Assembly: GCA_903883985.1 (NCBI GenBank)
Contig: CAISDD010000418.1
Coordinates: 1-6,928, forward strand
Length of the DNA stretch: 6,928 nucleotides
Reading direction: 5' to 3'
From: an uncultured Pseudomonadota bacterium
Lineage (GTDB): Bacteria; Pseudomonadota; Gammaproteobacteria; Burkholderiales; Thiobacillaceae
Position numbers and translations under genes: made by a program. Positions within the stretch are counted from its first letter, which is position 1. Each line of letters opens with the position of its first letter. Under the pieces are notes generated by a model. The model saw nothing but the letters and a program-made list of their open reading frames with translations. It searched no databases and had not been told where the DNA came from. Positions 6,168 to 6,928 of this stretch are shown one piece after another.

Positions 6168-6589
6168 ACTGCTTCCTCGGGCAACAACGAGGCCAGCATG
6201 GCCACCATGTCAGGGTCGAAGTCGAAGCCCAGTTCCTGGCCAGGGTTGATCGACAAACCCATGTCGGCGCCGATGCGCCGCAGTATCCAGGACACCTCGG
6301 TGAGCAGGCCGCCACCATGGCCGGGAAATTCGGCGATGAAATCGCGGGCCCGCTCCGGCGCGGTAAACGCGATCAGCACACGATTCCCCTCTTCGTCCTC
6401 GATCACCAAGGGCTGCGCCTTGGTAGAGAGCTGAAAACCGGCGATCTGATGTTTTTCATCCTTGATCGGGATGAAAATCTGCTGGGCGATCAACTCGCGG
6501 GCGAAATTTTCGGGCTCGATGCCGCCATCGTTCATAGCAATCAGCAGCCGCTCGACTTCGTTGCGGGGGGCGTATTCCGAGAAGGTCAT
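6164..6589 (-). CDS. SseB N-terminal-domain protein
   Basis: The 141-residue soluble protein resembles a single SseB-type domain. Features are NEVERLLIAMNDGG (10-23), FARELIAQQIFIPI (29-42), a middle strand region ending in VLIAFTAPERARDF (71-84), and LSINPGQELGFDFDPDMVAM (112-131) near the C-terminus. This last segment is the most telling match to the family. E. coli SseB is about 258 residues with two domains, so this is a one-domain form. The family is named for a serine-sensitivity phenotype and its molecular role is not established. The gene is first in the minus-strand array and its TGA overlaps the ATG of the 190-residue gene. No clear Shine-Dalgarno precedes the ATG at 6589, but residue 1 fits the family start. 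Confidence 0.75.
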   Translation of the reverse strand: MTFSEYAPRNEVERLLIAMNDGGIEPENFARELIAQQIFIPIKDEKHQIAGFQLSTKAQPLVIEDEEGNRVLIAFTAPERARDFIAEFPGHGGGLLTEVSWILRRIGADMGLSINPGQELGFDFDPDMVAMLASLLPEEAV

Positions 6590-6619
6590 GGAAATGCGGG
6601 TCAGGACTCGTGGCAGGCC

Positions 6620-6628
6620 AGCATACCA
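6620..6628 (-). promoter_or_regulatory. Weak candidate extended -10 promoter for the minus-strand array
   Basis: On the minus strand TGGTATGCT reads as an extended -10 (TGn followed by TATGCT), placing a start site near 6613 and a leader of about 24 bases before the SseB-domain gene. There is no good -35 at 16-19 bp. It is the best candidate in the roughly 100 bases between that gene and the repeat array, but chance occurrence is quite possible. Confidence 0.25.
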
Positions 6629-6685
6629 TCACGGCAGCGCTTCATGCCGCAAGCCGTATGGAATCGCAGGGCAAATTTGTTCTCG

Positions 6686-6706
6686 TCATTCCCGCGTAGG
6701 CGGGAA
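6686..6706. repeat. REP-type hairpin with ATTCCCGC...GCGGGAA core
   Basis: GTCATTCCCGCGTAGGCGGGAA contains 7-bp arms TTCCCGC (6689-6695) and GCGGGAA (6700-6706) around GTAG. This core is one of the commonest dispersed palindromes in beta- and gammaproteobacteria and resembles the Neisseria dRS3 core. The usual closing T is lost at 6707, where the next repeat begins. Confidence 0.75.
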
Positions 6707-6707
6707 A

Positions 6708-6733
6708 CCACGCTGGAGCGTGGGAACGATAAA
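6708..6733 (+). repeat. CCACGCTGGAGCGTGG hairpin repeat, left arm of a nested array
   Basis: CCACGCT and AGCGTGG pair around GG (6708-6723) and are followed by GAACGATAAA. The whole 26 bp recurs inverted at 6791-6816 with one mismatch (25 of 26). The two arms directly bracket the 57-bp repeat at 6734-6790. Confidence 0.8.
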
Positions 6734-6790
6734 ATTAAGCTGCCGGCGCAGACCCTCATCCCCGGCCCTTCCCCCGGAGGGGGAAGGGGG
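6734..6790 (+). repeat. 57-bp hairpin repeat, right copy
   Basis: This is the inverted partner of 58-114 (56 of 57 identical). It runs from ATTAAGCTGCCGG through CCCTCATCCCCGGCC to a perfect 10-bp stem (6766-6775 with 6779-6788) with loop GGA. No T-run follows the hairpin, so a terminator role is not supported by sequence. Confidence 0.85.
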
Positions 6791-6820
6791 TTTATCGTTG
6801 CCACGCTCCAGCGTGGGAAC
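6791..6820 (-). repeat. CCACGCTCCAGCGTGG hairpin repeat, right arm of the nested array
   Basis: The 26 bp at 6791-6816 is the inverted match of 6708-6733. Locally it forms an 11-bp stem with one mismatch: GTTGCCACGCT (6797-6807) against AGCGTGGGAAC (6810-6820) around CC. It contains the stop codon of the partial reading frame from the right edge. Confidence 0.8.
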
Positions 6821-6928
6821 GCAGTTTTGGACGCTCCAGCGTCCCGATAGTTGGCTGTCCGTGTTTACCCGCCCGGATGCGGTGCAATTCCTCCTCGATA
6901 GCTGGACGCATCTGCGCCAGCACGATAG
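6792..6928 (-). CDS. 3' end of an unidentified gene entering from the right edge (partial)
   Basis: On the minus strand a frame is open from the window edge to a TAA at 6794-6792, giving 44 complete residues. The first part, with AQMRPAIEEELHRIRAGKHG at residues 4-23, looks like a real amphipathic helix with ordinary codon choice. From about residue 29 (TLERPKLRSHAGAWQR) the frame runs through the palindromic repeats at 6829-6844 and 6791-6820. The C-terminus is therefore repeat-encoded, or the frame has lost its original stop. I do not recognise the family from this tail. It could also be a chance open frame; only about 30 non-repeat codons are visible. Confidence 0.4.
   Translation of the reverse strand, partial: IVLAQMRPAIEEELHRIRAGKHGQPTIGTLERPKLRSHAGAWQR
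6829..6844. repeat. GGACGCT-CC-AGCGTCC hairpin repeat
   Basis: A 7-bp stem (6829-6835 with 6838-6844) around CC shares its ACGCTCCAGCGT core with the hairpin at 6797-6820. It is the rightmost member of the repeat array and lies inside the partial reading frame at 6792-6928. Confidence 0.7.

Noticed and set aside
6601..6804. 67-codon minus-strand frame upstream of the SseB-domain gene
   Set aside because: Most of it (PLPPPGEGPGMRV, SFPRSSVVSRLRGNDEN) is translated hairpin repeat; such peptides recur wherever these repeats occur.

Overview
The window is G+C-rich with proteobacterial-type genes. A ubiquinone-pathway UbiA, a TcdA dehydratase, a YecA/UPF0149 protein and several families of short palindromic (REP-type) repeats together suggest a beta- or gammaproteobacterium. 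I lean towards an environmental betaproteobacterium, but this is inference; the sequence holds no rRNA, tRNA or other decisive marker.

Layout from left to right. Positions 1-209 are non-coding and carry two G/C-rich hairpin repeats. A minus-strand gene (210-1133) encodes a MerR-type regulator with a cobalamin-binding domain carrying the signature residues of the CarH/LitR B12 photoreceptors. A 161-bp divergent intergenic region follows, with an A/T-rich core, a perfect 16-bp palindrome and a TATAAT box. The plus-strand gene mog (1295-1846, molybdenum cofactor synthesis) comes next and runs convergently 50 bp into tcdA. The rest is one compact minus-strand array. In transcription order it is: an SseB-domain protein (6589-6164), an unrecognised 190-residue protein (6167-5595), an FAD-linked oxidase of the GlcD/D-lactate dehydrogenase type (5587-4196), ubiA (4173-3307), a YecA-like SEC-C protein (3291-2587) and tcdA (2540-1797). 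Junctions run from a 4-bp ATGA overlap to 46 bp, so this looks like one operon. At the right edge (6686-6844) is a dense array of REP hairpins, and the 3' end of a further minus-strand reading frame runs into it.

Functionally, the array mixes electron transport and housekeeping. The FAD oxidase probably oxidises a 2-hydroxy acid and passes electrons to the quinone pool, and UbiA commits 4-hydroxybenzoate to ubiquinone. TcdA modifies tRNA (ct6A), and the YecA-like protein carries a SecA-type metal-binding tail. The SseB-domain/190-residue pair at the head of the array is the least understood part.

Most genes here are ordinary. The parts worth a second look are the B12-dependent regulator and its palindrome, the uncharacterised coupled pair, a 57-bp hairpin repeat present near both ends in opposite orientation, the nested repeat array at the right edge, and two different heptamer tandem repeats at operon junctions. 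I do not see clear evidence of a wholly new system such as a defence island, CRISPR array or mobile-element cargo.
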